From Carex sylvatica (lineage: Eukaryota; Streptophyta; Magnoliopsida; Poales; Cyperaceae), in the NCBI GenBank assembly GCA_964058845.1, contig CAXKVR010000643.1:1-41137 (forward strand): a stretch of DNA of 41,137 bases, read 5' to 3'. Both the position numbers and the translations under genes were made by a program. Below are positions 1-10,600 of this stretch, piece by piece (positions within the stretch are counted from its first letter, which is position 1; the number at the start of each line of letters is the position of its first letter). The notes below the pieces were generated by a model, which searched no databases, was not told the origin of the DNA, and saw only the letters and a list, made by a program, of their open reading frames with translations.

Positions 1-1309
1 TCAGCAAGGAACAACTTTCTAGTGTAGGCTCAGTTTTCTCGGATAGCGACACAGAAAATATAACTCGGTTATTTAATGAAACTGATGGGCCGGTATACCT
101 AATCGATGCTGCTTTATACTTCAATGATACGACGGCCGCCTCAGTAGATCAAGTAATTAACATCTCAAAATAATCCTTTTTTTTTTTTTTTTTTTAAAGT
201 GAATTTCATGTATACCCCTAAAAAATCACGAGATATCAAGTACTCTTTCTATCTCTAAAATTCTTAGTAACATATTTACCTCTAAATTTCAAAAACTCAC
301 ACATTTATCAATTTATTACCTTTTATATTATAACTCATTTCAAATTTATAAATATAAGTATTCATTTTACTCTTTATTAAATAAATAACATATTTAAGAG
401 AAATATTCAATCTTCTAATTAATTGATCAGTTATGAGGGGAATGGTTCAATATCTACTTGTGTAATGCGCACACACGCATATATATAAATGTCACTGTGT
501 ATACGTCACAAGTAGGTGAATGAATCATTTGTTTTCATAAACTAATCAATTACAAGATTAGATATTTTTCTTACACAACATACCTATTTCATTAAAGTAT
601 GTGTTATATATAATGAGATGATACTTTTGATACATAGAATATAAAGGTTTTGCTGAAAGAGCTACACTACATATCTGGGTATGCATTCAGCTCCGACACG
701 CCGCTTCTTAATTTTCTTAATCGATTGTACTATGAAGAGGTTCAGTTGAGATCCCTTGGGCAGTGGCTGGGACCTCATCCATGGCTTATTATATTTGTGC
801 CCAAATCGAAAGTACTTGAATTCGATTCAATAATATTTAAGGGTATTTTGAAAGGAAATAACGCGAGTGGCTCTCTTTTATTCTTTCCGCTGAACAGAGC
901 AAAGTAAGTTCTCCATCTCGATCTGTTTTAAAATTAATAATATTTAAGACTACATTTTCTTGTATATATATATATATATATCTATATATATGTCTAATTA
1001 ATTAATTGCAGGTGGGATGATAAGATGTCAGCGGTGACTCCTGATGAGGAAATTTTCTATGCTGTAAGCTTTCTTTGGTCAGCAACGGCAAACAACACAC
1101 AAACTTTAACCGATGCCAATGATCAAGTAGTAAGCATTTGTGAAGAATATAACTTGGGATGCAAACAGTATCTTCCTCATTTTACAAATCAACAAGATTG
1201 GAAAAGGCAATTTGGCAATAAATGGGACAAGTTTGTTTCAAGGAAAAAAATGTATGATCCAAAACTACTCTTGTCTCCCGGTCAACAAATATTTACTCCG
1301 ATCCTTTAG
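1..1309 (+). CDS. CKX: cytokinin oxidase/dehydrogenase, 3' exons only (5' end outside window)
   Basis: Flavin-dependent enzyme that irreversibly degrades cytokinins by cleaving the N6 side chain. Three exons are visible: 1-152, 647-903 and 1012-1309 (TAG stop). Their phases join cleanly (CAA|GTT, then AA|G giving Lys-Trp) and give about 234 C-terminal residues. Family marks are the PHPWL segment (PHPWLIIFVPKS), a KWDDKMS...TPDEE block, the KQYLPH motif, the WDKF-x-RKK-x-DP segment and the terminal SPGQQIF. The N-terminal FAD-binding half, with the His that carries FAD, lies upstream of base 1. The two introns fit the last introns typical of CKX genes. I see no break in the visible part, so this is probably a functional gene cut by the window edge. 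The isoform number cannot be assigned. Confidence 0.95.
196..420. mobile_element. diverged relative of the 21842-22744 foldback element, in a CKX intron
   Basis: The stretch opens with GAATTTCATGTATACCCCTA and continues with the same order of short blocks as the left end of the element at 21842: a CATATTTACC block, then AAACTCACA, then a tract rich in TTACCTTT and CATTT. Substitutions and small indels are frequent. Only one end is recognisable, and I found no target duplication. It is probably an old copy of the same non-autonomous family. Confidence 0.45.
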
Positions 1310-1742
1310 AAATTAAAAACTTTTAACTATGGTTTCAACTCTTTATTGAAATAAGTGTGTTTTTCACACCCCCCAACCCCCCCCCCCCCCCCCCCCCCCC
1401 CCAATCTTTTGCTCGTTTTGTATGTTCTATTGTAATGGACTTAATTTACTGAATAAAATGTATTAAAATTTGGTTTATTTTATTCAATTTATAATTCGAT
1501 TGATTGGAATAAAATTTATATTTATACAAATCAAATTTTTTTTCTTAAATAAATTTTAATTCAATTTTATTCTAATTTAACCAATCAATAAACACCTCTA
1601 GGAGTAAAACTGTTTCTACCAAAAAGTTCCATGTTTGTGCTGTAAGAGATATCATCAGTGTACCAATGACCCCAAATTTGTTATACAATTTTCAATAATA
1701 CAGTAAGCTTACTATAAACGTTATATATGGGCCTCTTTATCA
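1310..1742. other. CKX 3' UTR and downstream spacer with poly-C tract
   Basis: After the CKX stop come AT-rich sequence, a run of about 26 cytosines near 1378-1402, and AATAAAATG near 1453, a possible polyadenylation signal. The rest, up to the foldback at 1743, is AT-rich with no coding potential that I can see. Confidence 0.5.
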
Positions 1743-2143
1743 GGGGTAGAACTAGGGTGTTCTTAAGTTCACTAAGTCTATTCGTGAACTCAAGTCTAAA
1801 ACCTATCGAATCAGCTTTAAATGACGAATTTGAACCATTGAAACCCGCCTACCTTATGAGTGATTAATCTACATGTAAAAAAATTAATTTTGCATAGAGT
1901 TAAGTGGTCAAAAAAGTTTCAAAAAATAAATGCATTAAAATTAATTTATTAACCTTCTAATTTTGACCGCTTGACTTTATACTAAATTAATTCGAATATT
2001 TAAAATTTTCACATGTAAACACATCACTCATAAGATAGGCAGGTTTCAATGGTTCAGATTTATCATTTGAAGCCGATTCGAAGGGTTTTAGACTTGAGTT
2101 CACCAAGGAGCTTGGTGAACTTAAGAACACTCTAGTTCTACTC
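1743..2143. mobile_element. foldback MITE with ~150-bp terminal inverted repeats
   Basis: The left end GGGGTAGAACTAGGGTGTTC is matched in reverse complement by the right end (GAGTAGAACTAGAGTGTTC). The match continues inward for roughly 150 bp through TTAAGTTCAC, GAACTCAAGTCTAAAACC, GAACCATTGAAACC and TATGAGTGAT. CTTTATCA flanks both sides (1735-1742 and 2144-2151), and the adjoining base makes a 9-mer with one mismatch. Long inverted repeats plus an 8-9 bp duplication point to a Mutator-like or hAT-like non-autonomous element. It has no coding capacity. Confidence 0.8.
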
Positions 2144-2151
2144 CTTTATCA

Positions 2152-3188
2152 GAACAAATTGTTAGTTATGTATTCTAAAAATTATCTTATGTTGATTACT
2201 TTTACATGTTATGCTTAAAAATTGGATACTACATGCATGTTGTTCCATAAAATTTATGTTTATCTTTAGGAGTGCTCGAAAAGATGTTCTTAGTCTTAAA
2301 TCATAGAACTCTATATGATGCCAAACATAAATATCTAAAATGTTTACAAACTTGGTTATTAATATGGAACACTAATATACCATGATAAGTTTGTCATGTT
2401 GATTAAAGTACATTGTAGTTATATAAATATTGATAAAGACTTATTGTTTAATAACATTAGTATATAAAAGGTTTCATATATTGAATAAACCTAACAAATA
2501 AAAATATTATATGAGTTATGTTAGTGTCATTAATATTTTCATTGTGTTTCGAAATTCTAAGATGTGAGATGTATTTCTTTTTCACATGAAAAGTATATAA
2601 TGTAATTAGTATTAAAAACTACTTATCATAGGTAGTGATAAAAATATTAGTTCCTTATATATAACTTGTGCGTGAGATATATTTAAACACATCACATGTA
2701 AACACATCACTTTAGTGAGTGATGATATTTTATGGGCCCCTTGGTAAAGTAGAATTATAATGCATACAATATAACTGAAGTGCAGTTATATATATTTATA
2801 ATTTACTTAAGAGACTAAGAAACGAATATAATACAAAGATGACACAGTCCGACTTTGTATATTATTCATAATATCATGAGGCAATGAATGGACACAAGTA
2901 ATGTTATTTGTAACGTTACTTTAAAGGATCGTGTATTGTAAAATGATACTTTACAACTATGTTATTTGGGTAACTATAATGTATAGCTATAATACCGCTT
3001 ATAGTTTATTGTAATAAAATATTTTATGCCATTGTCAACATAACACAGATCCTCCACATAGGTCACACCAACTGAACAAGAACCAAGAAAGATATTTATT
3101 TATATGATGTATATTGTTTCATATGATAAAATGTTAAAAATAATGCTGCTTGGAACAAAAACAAATTTATGAAAGTGTGCATATATAA
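2152..3188. other. AT-rich intergenic spacer, nothing recognised
   Basis: No coding frame, RNA gene or convincing repeat seen. Around 2688-2715 the phrase AAACACATCAC occurs twice in a row, which may be a fragment of the neighbouring element family. Confidence 0.4.
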
Positions 3189-3189
3189 C

Positions 3190-4176
3190 ACCAAAAAATT
3201 TATTAATATAAAAAAAAATATGAAATTCCATAAACTATCCAGGTTTTTCAGTTTTTTTTTAAATCTACCCAAACCACAAAAAAAAATTTGAGTAATTTAG
3301 TCTAAAACCGCAAAAAAAAAAATGTGGTTTTGGAATTTTTTGCAATTTCATTTTTTTTTTCATTTTTCATATTCTTTATTTAAATATAAATATTTACATT
3401 TTTTATTTATTGAAATATTTGAAATATTTAATATATTTCTTTGAAAATATATGAAATACTATATAATTTTATTTATTAGAAAGACTGCTACAAATAATCT
3501 AAATCAACATTTTTCATGCCGGATTTTTTGCGGCTATAAGAAAAATTAATATATTTCTTCATGTGTTATTAGAAAAAAAAAATACTTGGATTCTCAGTTA
3601 TTGACCCCGATTCAAAAATCACTTCTAAGTAAATACATAAAATATTGTCATCCTTCTAGTACCTTTAATTTCTAAAAAGTTATATTTATTTTTAAGAAAA
3701 ATAAAAAATTTAAGTTAATTAATGATTGTTATTCAAAAGGAATTCTCAAAATAAATAAAACATTTAGAAATTAAATGTACTAGAAAGATTACAATATTTT
3801 TTGTTTTACCTAGAAGTGACTTTTAAACAGGGATCAATAACTCAGAATCCAAGCATTATTTTTTGTTTTCAATAACTCGTTAAGAAATATATTAATTTTT
3901 CTTACAGCTGCAAAAAATCCGGCATGAAAATGGTTGATATGGATTATTTGTAATAGTCTTTCTAATAAATCAAATTATATAGTATTTCATCTATTTTTAA
4001 AGAAATATATAAAATATTTCTAATATTTTAATACAAAAAATAAATAAATTATAAATATTTATATTTAAATAAAAAATGAAAAAAAAATTGAAACCGCAAA
4101 AAACAATTGCAGTTTGAAATAACATGAAAACTTTCTTAAATTTTATATACTTTTTTAATATTAATAAAAATTTGAG
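3190..4176. mobile_element. ~1-kb foldback element (two ~480-bp inverted arms)
   Basis: The left arm (about 3190-3690) and right arm (about 3745-4176) are imperfect reverse complements. Matching landmarks include ATGCCGGATTTTTTGC (3517) against GCAAAAAATCCGGCAT (3910), TTATTAGAAAGACT against AGTCTTTCTAATAA, and CTTCTAAGTAAA against the mirrored TTTTACCTAGAAGTGAC. The arms run almost to the centre, leaving a spacer of about 50 bp. No open frame is present and no clean target duplication could be read. A transcript through it would form a long hairpin. Confidence 0.75.
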
Positions 4177-4179
4177 ATA

Positions 4180-6149
4180 TAATTTGATATAATGTGGTGA
4201 ACATTATATATATAAAATAATATACATAACACATAAATATAATAATGTGCATAAGATTGTTATAATATAAACTTATTAGAAGTCAAAAAATTAGTATTAG
4301 TTGAGGTCCGTTAATCATTTTCGTAATTAACAGTACCGTACCAAAGTTATCCACATAGGGTCTGGTACATATATTAAAACCTAAATAGGATGTGGCCTCT
4401 TCATTAATTTAGAAGGATCATTTACTACTGTTTTTATTTACTTAGCTTGTAGTCAAAGAGCCTTAATTAGTTGACCATCCTCATAAAAAAGATATACGGA
4501 CAATTATTGGTTTGAAAATGGATACTATTTTGTCCTTTCTTATATGTTTTTATTTGGTTAATTTGTCTACGTTGAGGAATAATAAAACCGTAGAAAGGAT
4601 GTGTGGATATTATTATATAGTGGATTACTTACACCGCTATTGACATATAAAACGGTTGACTTTGAACAACAAAGAATAACACATGTATATAGAATCATTA
4701 CACTATTCTTGTATATATCAATTGCACAACAATTTAATTTGAAAATTGGACATAATTAAATAAAATTTGAAAATAAATTAGAATTAATTGACCTCATTCT
4801 TTAAACATCATTTCTGAGTAAGTGGGAATTAAAAAAATTTAGAAAGGCATGAAATTTATTGGGACAGACGGAATTAAAAAATTGAGGTTGAACTTGAGTT
4901 GACTTTGCAGCTCGTTGTTACTATCCCAACTCGAGTTGACTCTCTTATTAACTAATGAGCTGAACACGAGTTAAAGGTAACTCGCTCAAACTCAACTCAT
5001 TTACAGTTCTAGAAGGAAGAGAAAAAAAAATTTACAAAATAAGAGGTACTTCAAAATTTTCATTAACTTCAAATTCTAAAAGCATAAGAACCTCTCAAAA
5101 CAAAAATATATATTTTTAAAAAAAGTTCGAAATAAAATTTTCTGACATAAGCGTGTTACTACCAGATCTGGATTGTATCTTCTATTCAGATTAAAAGGAA
5201 GAGCAATAGGGAAGGGGAAGGACAAGATGGAATTAAACATCGTATACAAACTAAGTTTAATTTTTTTTTATTAATCGGTTGTTTTACCGTTTAATCGTCC
5301 GTTTGTTTCCGTTTATTTCAATTTGTTCCAGTGAATATTTATTTTTTACATGTACTTTTTTTTTATATGATAATGTGTGATAATAAGTTTTATAAATCAT
5401 GTAGTTTTATTTGTGCTTGGACATACATTTAATATTTTATATATATATTTTTTCTTCTTACTTACTTTAAAATTGATTAATACTTTTTGTTATTTATATA
5501 TTATCTATATTTCTTAATAATTAGTGATGTAATTTTTATTTAGTATGACATATTTATTTATGAAATTAAGTTGTTATCATAAACTAAATGTATTGTTTTA
5601 TTTAGTTTAATGAGTTAGATAATTATTTTCAATAAAATATGATATATATACATAAATTTAATAAAATGTTAAATTATTCGCATAATTTTAATTAATTGAC
5701 CGTATAACATTATTTACAATACTGATTCAACATTATATCACACACTAACCCGCTTGTGTATGCCTGCAATGGAATGGGCTTTTCAAGCCTCTTTATTTAA
5801 AAAAAAAAAGTCTTCCTTGTATTGCTAAGGTCAGGGTCTGATATATATGCCCTCCACTTCTACTGGCAGCATTTGATGAATTAATTTCGTCCAACTGAAA
5901 TTTACATGACCAAGCCAAGAATGAATTAATCAAATAAATCACCAAATTCATCATTTCTTTTTGAAACTATAATAAATTAAATATTTACAAAGTTACAACA
6001 TACCCCTGGCCTTCTAACATGCACAAGAAAACATCATCTTGATTCATCAAGAGCTGTGCTACAGTGCGGATCGGATCTGTTGCTATCCGTGCTACAGTGC
6101 GGGAAAGAGAGAAAATAGAAAAAGGGGGCTGCTAGGGTTTTGTTTTGCT
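4180..6149. other. AT-rich intergenic region with transposon scraps
   Basis: No genes seen. At 4880-5015 repeated GAGTTGACT/AACTCAACTCATTT motifs look like the remnant of a hAT-type element. At 5745-5810 a tract ending CCTCTTTATTTAAAAAAAAA matches the tail of the SINE at 38.7 kb and is probably a 5'-truncated SINE. A GTGCTACAGTGCGG 14-mer occurs twice (about 6057 and 6089), in what seems to be the leader of the copia remnant that follows. Confidence 0.35.
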
Positions 6150-6400
6150 CCGATATCAAATAGAAAATGGTTCAAAATGAATTGTAGTTTTATTTCTTTT
6201 CACTTTGGACTTATATAGGCATTACATCTTATCGAAAGGACCCTATAGTTTCTATATAATACAATACATATACATCTCAACATAAATCTCTACAGAGAAT
6301 AGGTTACCATGCTTTGCAAATTAAAGTGGGTGTTTTAATTTGCACTCATATCTCTAGCCCCATTTCCCCTTCACTAAAAGATTCGTTTATGTATTGATAG
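6150..6400 (-). mobile_element. Ty1/copia-like LTR end with primer-binding site (remnant)
   Basis: Read on the minus strand, a promoter-like CCTATATAAGTCC and a polyA-like AAATAAAAC are followed by CATTTTCTATTTGATATCGGAGC. The end of this string resembles the plant copia primer-binding site TGGTATCAGAGC (initiator Met tRNA) with a few changes. A short purine-rich leader (CCCCCTTTTTCT on this strand) lies beyond it. This is the usual 5'-LTR/PBS arrangement. No gag or pol is present and the other LTR was not found. Confidence 0.4.
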
Positions 6401-6549
6401 TTGCAAACTTGTAATCCAATTGGCTATTTGGCTTTTCTGAACTTTTCTGATCCAGAAACCTCAAACAATTCAAACTCAAATAATAAATTTGAAGAACTTA
6501 GAATATAAATGATCAAATAATCATCAAGATATCTGAGAAGGGCCTGAAA

Positions 6550-8115
6550 TGACCTTTATCCAGAAAATACACTACAGTACCGAACAGCATACAAGATTTG
6601 GCATCACCTCAAATCAAGTTTATTTTGTATACATTTTAATTAAAAAATTATATAATGTAACTACTCAAACTCTTTGACATGCTCTATTCTTTAGAATACA
6701 AAAAGGAGAAAACAAATGCTCTTTCGTTATTTCCAGATATTGTCGTGATTACTGCAGAAGTACTTATCTCAATATACAATCCTTCCCAGTACCATTCCAG
6801 CCATAACTATTGCTCCAAACCATTTGTTTGACAAAAATCTGCAAATGAAGTAAAACACAAATTAACCTGTAGCTTAACATTGAATTTTATGGACAACTTA
6901 CTTGCCAGTCATTCAGTTCCCAGCATTTACTGAGTGTTGTTTTGTTTACTTATAAGATGCTTGAATTGAGAGTTATTCTGAATTCTGTTCTTTTGTTTTT
7001 TCCCATCACCCTTTATATGTGCAAAGAATCTTAATTTTATGATATTCAATTTGCTACACCTCCACTGTGTCAAATTAAACTGAGACCTAGGAAAATTTCA
7101 AATTGTTATGCTGCATTCTAAATGAATCACTATAATGGTTTTGTTCAACCTTTTTATGAATGATCTTACTATTCTTCTGAAAGTGTTTGGAAGTAATATT
7201 TCTGGATTAAACCCTAGAAAATATGCAAAATTATTTATCATATTTCAAACATATAAAATAATAGCTCATAATTTGGTACTTACTTCATAAGACAATCAAA
7301 TCCATTTCACAAGTCAACTGAATATATCTGCCATAATAAGTGTCCAAATGCAGGAATCATAGATAAGTAGAAGGGCCAACCTAACAAAAAAAAAAGTCAG
7401 TTGAATTAGATTTGACATAAAGAATGAGAGAGAATTCATTAATTTGGTATCTTAATATTATCTATAATTCATAAAGCAAATACGGATAATAATACTCAAG
7501 GAATTTCTTAAGGGATGTTGCTGTCAGTTGAAATAACCCAAAAACTAACAAATTCAGTATGTAAATGCACCACTCGCCAAATAGATTGATTTTAAGAGCT
7601 TAAATTTAACGTTGAAGTCAGTCTTATATTTCTTGAAATTTAGCTCAGAAACTATCTTGATGTACTATATAAATTCATTCTAACTTTATCCATGCATGAG
7701 CACAAATATACCCATATGAGCATTGTAGCCAGCAAACATCAAGCTGCCAATACAAATGGTTGCAAATCCAAGGAGCCAAGTCCTTGTCGAGTCTCCAAAC
7801 AACAATGCTGTGGATTTAACTCCTGCCTCCGCATCATCACCTTTATCCTGCTTTTTTTTTTTAAAAAAAATAGAAAATAGGCTTCAAATTAAGATTGAAA
7901 TATTCCAATTTAACAATATATCATGTACAGTATTCGATCTTTGTTTTGGATGTTCTTTTTTATGTAAGAATTTATCTGCTCAGAGTTTAGTGCTAGGTTT
8001 AAACTTTGTATTATTCAGGATAGCAAATTTACCAATGTTGTTATAGATATGCATGAAATTAATTAGTAATTAAGACATAATAGGTTTATTATCATCTAGT
8101 TGGCACAAGAATCCA
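6550..8115 (-). pseudogene. 5'-truncated inverted duplicate of the COQ2-type prenyltransferase
   Basis: Three exons on the minus strand match, length for length, the last three exons of the intact gene at 20444-25458: 7712-7847 (136 nt), 7284-7380 (97 nt) and 6769-6838 (70 nt, ending in TGA). Splice sites are kept. Exon 7712-7847 encodes [19 protein letters not shown], and the last exon encodes [19 protein letters not shown]. The middle exon carries an in-frame TGA where the intact gene has TCA (VDL-stop-NG versus VDLSNG). Homology continues through the 3' flank to about 6550 and into the upstream intron to about 8115, where it stops. The five 5' exons, including the NDxxDxxxD exon, are absent. 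The copy is therefore non-functional: a segmental rather than retro-duplicate, since introns are present. Confidence 0.93.
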
Positions 8116-8239
8116 GGTAAAGTTATCATAAATTAGGCTTGGAAGTCGAAACGGTTTTTAATGTGAAATAACAGTTATGGGCTATACCAAACAGATCTTC
8201 TTACATTTCTTACTTTAAAGTGCCATAAGCACAAATTGA

Positions 8240-8395
8240 TATGTTTTTTGCTATAAATGTGGCACAGCTGTTCACCCCAATTGCATGGACGCAGATCCGG
8301 TGAATGACGCTTGTCTGATTAAGTGGGAGTGTCATGCGTGCGTCCGCCGAGCTAAGGAAAAGAAGGGAGCAAGTTCCTCAGCTCGTAAGCCTTAG
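8240..8395 (+). pseudogene. PHD-finger-like coding relic
   Basis: An open frame reads CYKCGTAVHPNCMDAD...WECHACVRRAKEKKG before TAG at 8393. The pattern C-x2-C-x4-H-x2-C, then W-x2-C-x2-C, is that of the second half of a PHD zinc finger. Basic residues follow. It has no start of its own, as TGA precedes it at 8237, and it abuts the truncated prenyltransferase duplicate. It lies in the same reading frame as the Lys-rich ORF at 8558. The only evident intron (8385-8556, GT...AG) would shift the frame, so I regard it as broken or as part of an unrecognised transposon gene. The source family is not identified. Confidence 0.35.
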
Positions 8396-8557
8396 TCTAG
8401 ATTGCATTCAGTTGTAGTTTTTATGTTGTTTTATTTTAAGAACTCTATGGTATTGTACTATTTTCGGTTGTATCTGGATTTTCTTAATTTATGTTATACT
8501 ATGTACATTTCTGTTTATGGGTTGTATTGTTTTATGTTTGTTTTGTTGTTGAACAGG

Positions 8558-8893
8558 ATGAACGATAGTTCAATAAGTGGACATGGCAATAAAGGGGAAG
8601 AAGAATGTCACTGTAAATTCTGTTTTCTTAGGAAAAGACTTGGTCCACAACCTATTGTTCATCATCTCCTTTCAGACGATGATTTTATTGAAAATCTATA
8701 CGGATTTGGTCTGAAAAAAAAAATTGATGAAGACCCTCCAACTTCAGACGATGACTTTGTTCCGTGTACTTATACTGGTAAGGCGAGCACATAGTCGGGT
8801 ATCACTATTCAGAAGTTGGCTGCTAAGAAGACTGTTGGTAAGAAGTCAGCTGGTAAGAAGCCGGCTGATAACAAGTCGGCTGCTAAGAAATAA
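8558..8893 (+). pseudogene. acidic then Lys/Ala-rich unknown ORF with internal stop
   Basis: From ATG 8558 the frame encodes a short Cys-rich patch (EECHCKFCFLRKR), two acidic LSDDDF/TSDDDF segments and then TAG at 8792. The same frame continues without another stop to TAA at 8891, giving a histone-H1-like basic tail (AAKKTVGKKSAGKKPADNK...AAKK). The preserved frame and compositional logic beyond the TAG suggest a once continuous protein of about 111 residues with one nonsense change. No family recognised. It may belong with the PHD-like relic 160 bp upstream. Confidence 0.4.
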
Positions 8894-9595
8894 GATATTC
8901 AATTCATCAATTTAGTTTTTCTGTTGTAAGATGTTTTGTAATGTATTTTATCATAATTGTCAGACAATTTATCATTTATCTCCAAATTAATTGTTTAATA
9001 TGCTAGAAAGTGTAGTTCTAAAATAGTCTAACAAAGTCCAAAATTAATATTAAAGATCAACAATACACTTAGGAAAAGAATACAATTAAAGTTCATAACT
9101 TAGTTTAAACCAAACAAATAAGTTCACACAAGCAAAATAACAAATTTATCTACCACGACGTCTCAATAAACCTAAAAAACGACTAGATTTTCTGGTACCA
9201 GCTGCAAGTGCGGCATTACTTGTAGATGTTTGGCTACTAAATGATTGGCTCGCAAGAGGGAGTTTGTGTTCTACCAGTTGCTTCAGCAACAACTCTAGGA
9301 TTTTTTCTCATTGTGTTCGTTTATGACATCTGAATATAACAACACAATTCCGTTATTATTTGTTGAACTATAAAAAAAATGAGATTTAGAAATAAATAAA
9401 AAGGGCTAAAAAATAGAAGAAATGGAGGTATCTAAGGAAGAATGAAATGGAGGCAAAAAAAAAATGATGCTCACGGCTTCTGATTGAAATGAGATTAAAA
9501 GAAATGTAAGAAAAAATGAAATTAAAAGAGATTGAATTGGGCTTAGCCATATGGGCCGAATTAAGTTGAAGTTAATTGCTCCAAATTTCGGCAGT
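8894..9595. other. spacer with a possible minus-strand coding tail
   Basis: Mostly AT-rich. On the minus strand at about 9150-9240 there is a Ser/Ala then Arg-rich tail (TSTSNAALAAGTRKSSRFLG, then LLRRRGR and a stop). This composition is common at the ends of transposon proteins, but the frame is short and interrupted upstream. Nothing else seen. Confidence 0.25.
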
Positions 9596-10600
9596 GTTGA
9601 AGAAAAGAAAAAGGCGCTACTTTTGCTTCTCATTTAAATTGACGTGAGGCCCCCACATCCCTTCAACCAATCAACACAGCCTCTGCGCATTCAAATGAAC
9701 CAGCGCCTAATTCCTTGCTCAAAACCCGATTCATAAAAGACCATGCTGAAATTCTCTACAGGGTTCACAGTGCCGAATCCATATGGTTTAAAGGCATCTT
9801 CTCCTCCAGCTTTCCAACGGCTCAACGAGAAAAGGACAACAAAAGATGGAAGGACACGGCCAGCTGTTAAGATGCCTTTTATTCCCCACCTCCTTCAAAT
9901 ACAACGGTGTGATTAAATCAAGGGAGGAGATCGCGCCAGCTATCCGACCCCTGCTACTAAAACCCTAGCTCCAAGCCCTTGCCTAGCCTATATAAACAGC
10001 CCTGTTGAAGGAAGGAGAACCCATAACCTACAAACACAATACACACCACCTCTAGGCTCTAGGAGAGAGATCCACCAACACCCACATACACACACCTACA
10101 CCTACACCTACACCTGCGCCATTAACCCTCTCAATATACACAACTCCATCTCTATACCATACACAAAACTCTAATCTGAAAACCGGCCTCTAAAATAGCC
10201 ACAACTCCATACAACCCGATACCTAAAGAATAGAATAGGTAGGAGCTTGTTCTCTTGCATTAGGAAAGCTTTGAAAGTCTCGATGTAATACCATGAATCA
10301 ATGAAAAGGCTCCTTATTAGGAGATTGAAATCTTTTGTTTATTATCTCATCTTTCTACCATTGTCTTGTTCTTTTAATTGCTATTATTCTTCGGTCTTTG
10401 TTTGGTTCGATTGAGCATCTTTGTTCCTTTCTTTTCTGTTTTCGTTATATGTAATAAAAGGTAGTTCAGATCCTAATTGCAATCATAATCATGAATCTGA
10501 GTTCTCCAAATAAACAACTCATCTCCTTGCTACGAATTGACAATGTAGTATTGGATCTATAAATAAACGAGATGAGGGGACCAAAATACCGAAAACAACT
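9596..10600 (+). mobile_element. LTR-like segment, probable solo or degraded retrotransposon LTR
   Basis: The order is that of a long terminal repeat. A GC-richer U3-like part leads to a TATA box (CCTATATAAAC near 9988) and then a C/A-rich transcribed leader with CACACCTACACCTACACC repeats near 10090-10115. Next comes a polyadenylation-like zone (GATGTAATACCATGAATCAATG, near 10282) and a T-rich U5-like stretch. No protein-coding frame follows. I could not find a second LTR, a primer-binding site or a target duplication, so the borders are approximate. The alternative is the promoter and 5' leader of a lost host gene. Confidence 0.35.

Noticed and set aside
2688..3050. A possible MITE around GGGCCCCTTGG
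   Set aside because: I could not find a matching inverted end or a target duplication.
8402..8557. An upstream extension of the 8558 ORF with hydrophobic residues (MHSVVVFMLFYFKNS)
   Set aside because: The extension is T-rich, looks like intron-like sequence ending in an acceptor (GTTGAACAG at 8556), and gives a biased Phe/Leu/Tyr composition.
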